Source of the DNA: Thalassobacterium sedimentorum
GTDB lineage: Bacteria; Verrucomicrobiota; Verrucomicrobiia; Opitutales; Coraliomargaritaceae
Length of the DNA: 64,000 bases
Direction: 5' to 3'
Assembly (NCBI RefSeq): GCF_031127905.1
Contig: NZ_JARXIC010000018.1
Location: 21,814-85,813, forward strand
Positions 63,972-64,000 of this stretch are shown here, piece after piece. Made by a program: the position numbers and the translations under genes. Position 1 is the first letter of the stretch. Every line of letters starts with the position of its first letter. Under the pieces are notes generated by a model, which saw only the letters and a list, made by a program, of their open reading frames with translations, made no database searches and was not told the origin of the DNA.

Positions 63972-63999
63972 TCTATAGAAGCTGATAAGCTTCTATAGA
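63972..63999. repeat. Perfect hairpin at the window edge
   Basis: TCTATAGAAGCT at 63972-63983 pairs with AGCTTCTATAGA at 63988-63999 around the loop GATA, a 12-bp stem. What follows is outside the window, so a terminator cannot be judged. Confidence 0.6.
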
Positions 64000-64000
64000 G

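Overview
The window looks like a chromosomal segment of a Gram-negative bacterium, most likely a marine Verrucomicrobiota of the Opitutia type (Coraliomargarita/Puniceicoccales relatives). This placement is an inference. It rests on moderate GC, weak Shine-Dalgarno signals, a GxxExxY-family gene, many short phased or palindromic intergenic repeats, sulfotransferases beside LPS genes, and a complete ADP-heptose/LPS core locus. No rRNA or other decisive marker is present.

Positions 1-6037 look like a mobile element. They hold the C-terminal part of a DUF3987-type primase-like protein (cut by the window edge), a lone prepilin, an XRE regulator, a PP1-like phosphatase, a small winged-helix protein, and a large serine recombinase overlapping it.

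Positions 6038-24906 are a defence island. From left to right, on the minus strand, it contains: (i) a three-gene operon of metallo-beta-lactamase-fold protein, E2-E1-JAB fusion and four-TM membrane protein; (ii) a DUF3696 AAA ATPase with a PLD-like partner; (iii) a type I restriction-modification operon (hsdR, GxxExxY gene, hsdM, hsdS) ending in a 1268-residue protein with a C-terminal PD-(D/E)xK-like nuclease. A divergent LysR regulator closes the island. The same palindrome, ATGACT-N4-AGTCAT, lies upstream of the E2-E1-JAB operon and between hsdR and the LysR gene, so one regulator may control both ends. A triplet repeat, three CGCTTAA units spaced 10-11 bp apart, recurs five times at module borders.

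Positions 24907-31440 hold tRNA-Asn with a decayed partial copy beside it, lysS, a RES-Xre toxin-antitoxin pair, a DUF456 membrane protein, a hicBA cassette flanked by 26-bp direct repeats, and a P1B-4 metal-export ATPase with a PerR/Fur-type box in front of its start.

Positions 31467-40381 encode a GT-C glycosyltransferase, a GspF-like protein, a SpoIIAA-like protein, RecQ and a SNF2/SWIM helicase.

Positions 40574-63469 are a large LPS inner-core and outer-core locus. It has four GT9 heptosyltransferase domains (one fused to an LpxL-like acyltransferase), six LPS-kinase-like domains in five genes, GT2, GT4 (WaaG) and GT10 enzymes, sulfotransferases, and all five steps to ADP-L-glycero-beta-D-manno-heptose (gmhA, hldE1, gmhB, hldE2, hldD). 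Pairs of near-identical 216-bp tandem repeats built from REP-like hairpins lie on both sides of the waaG-to-hldE1 block, at 55928-56375 and 63467-63893.
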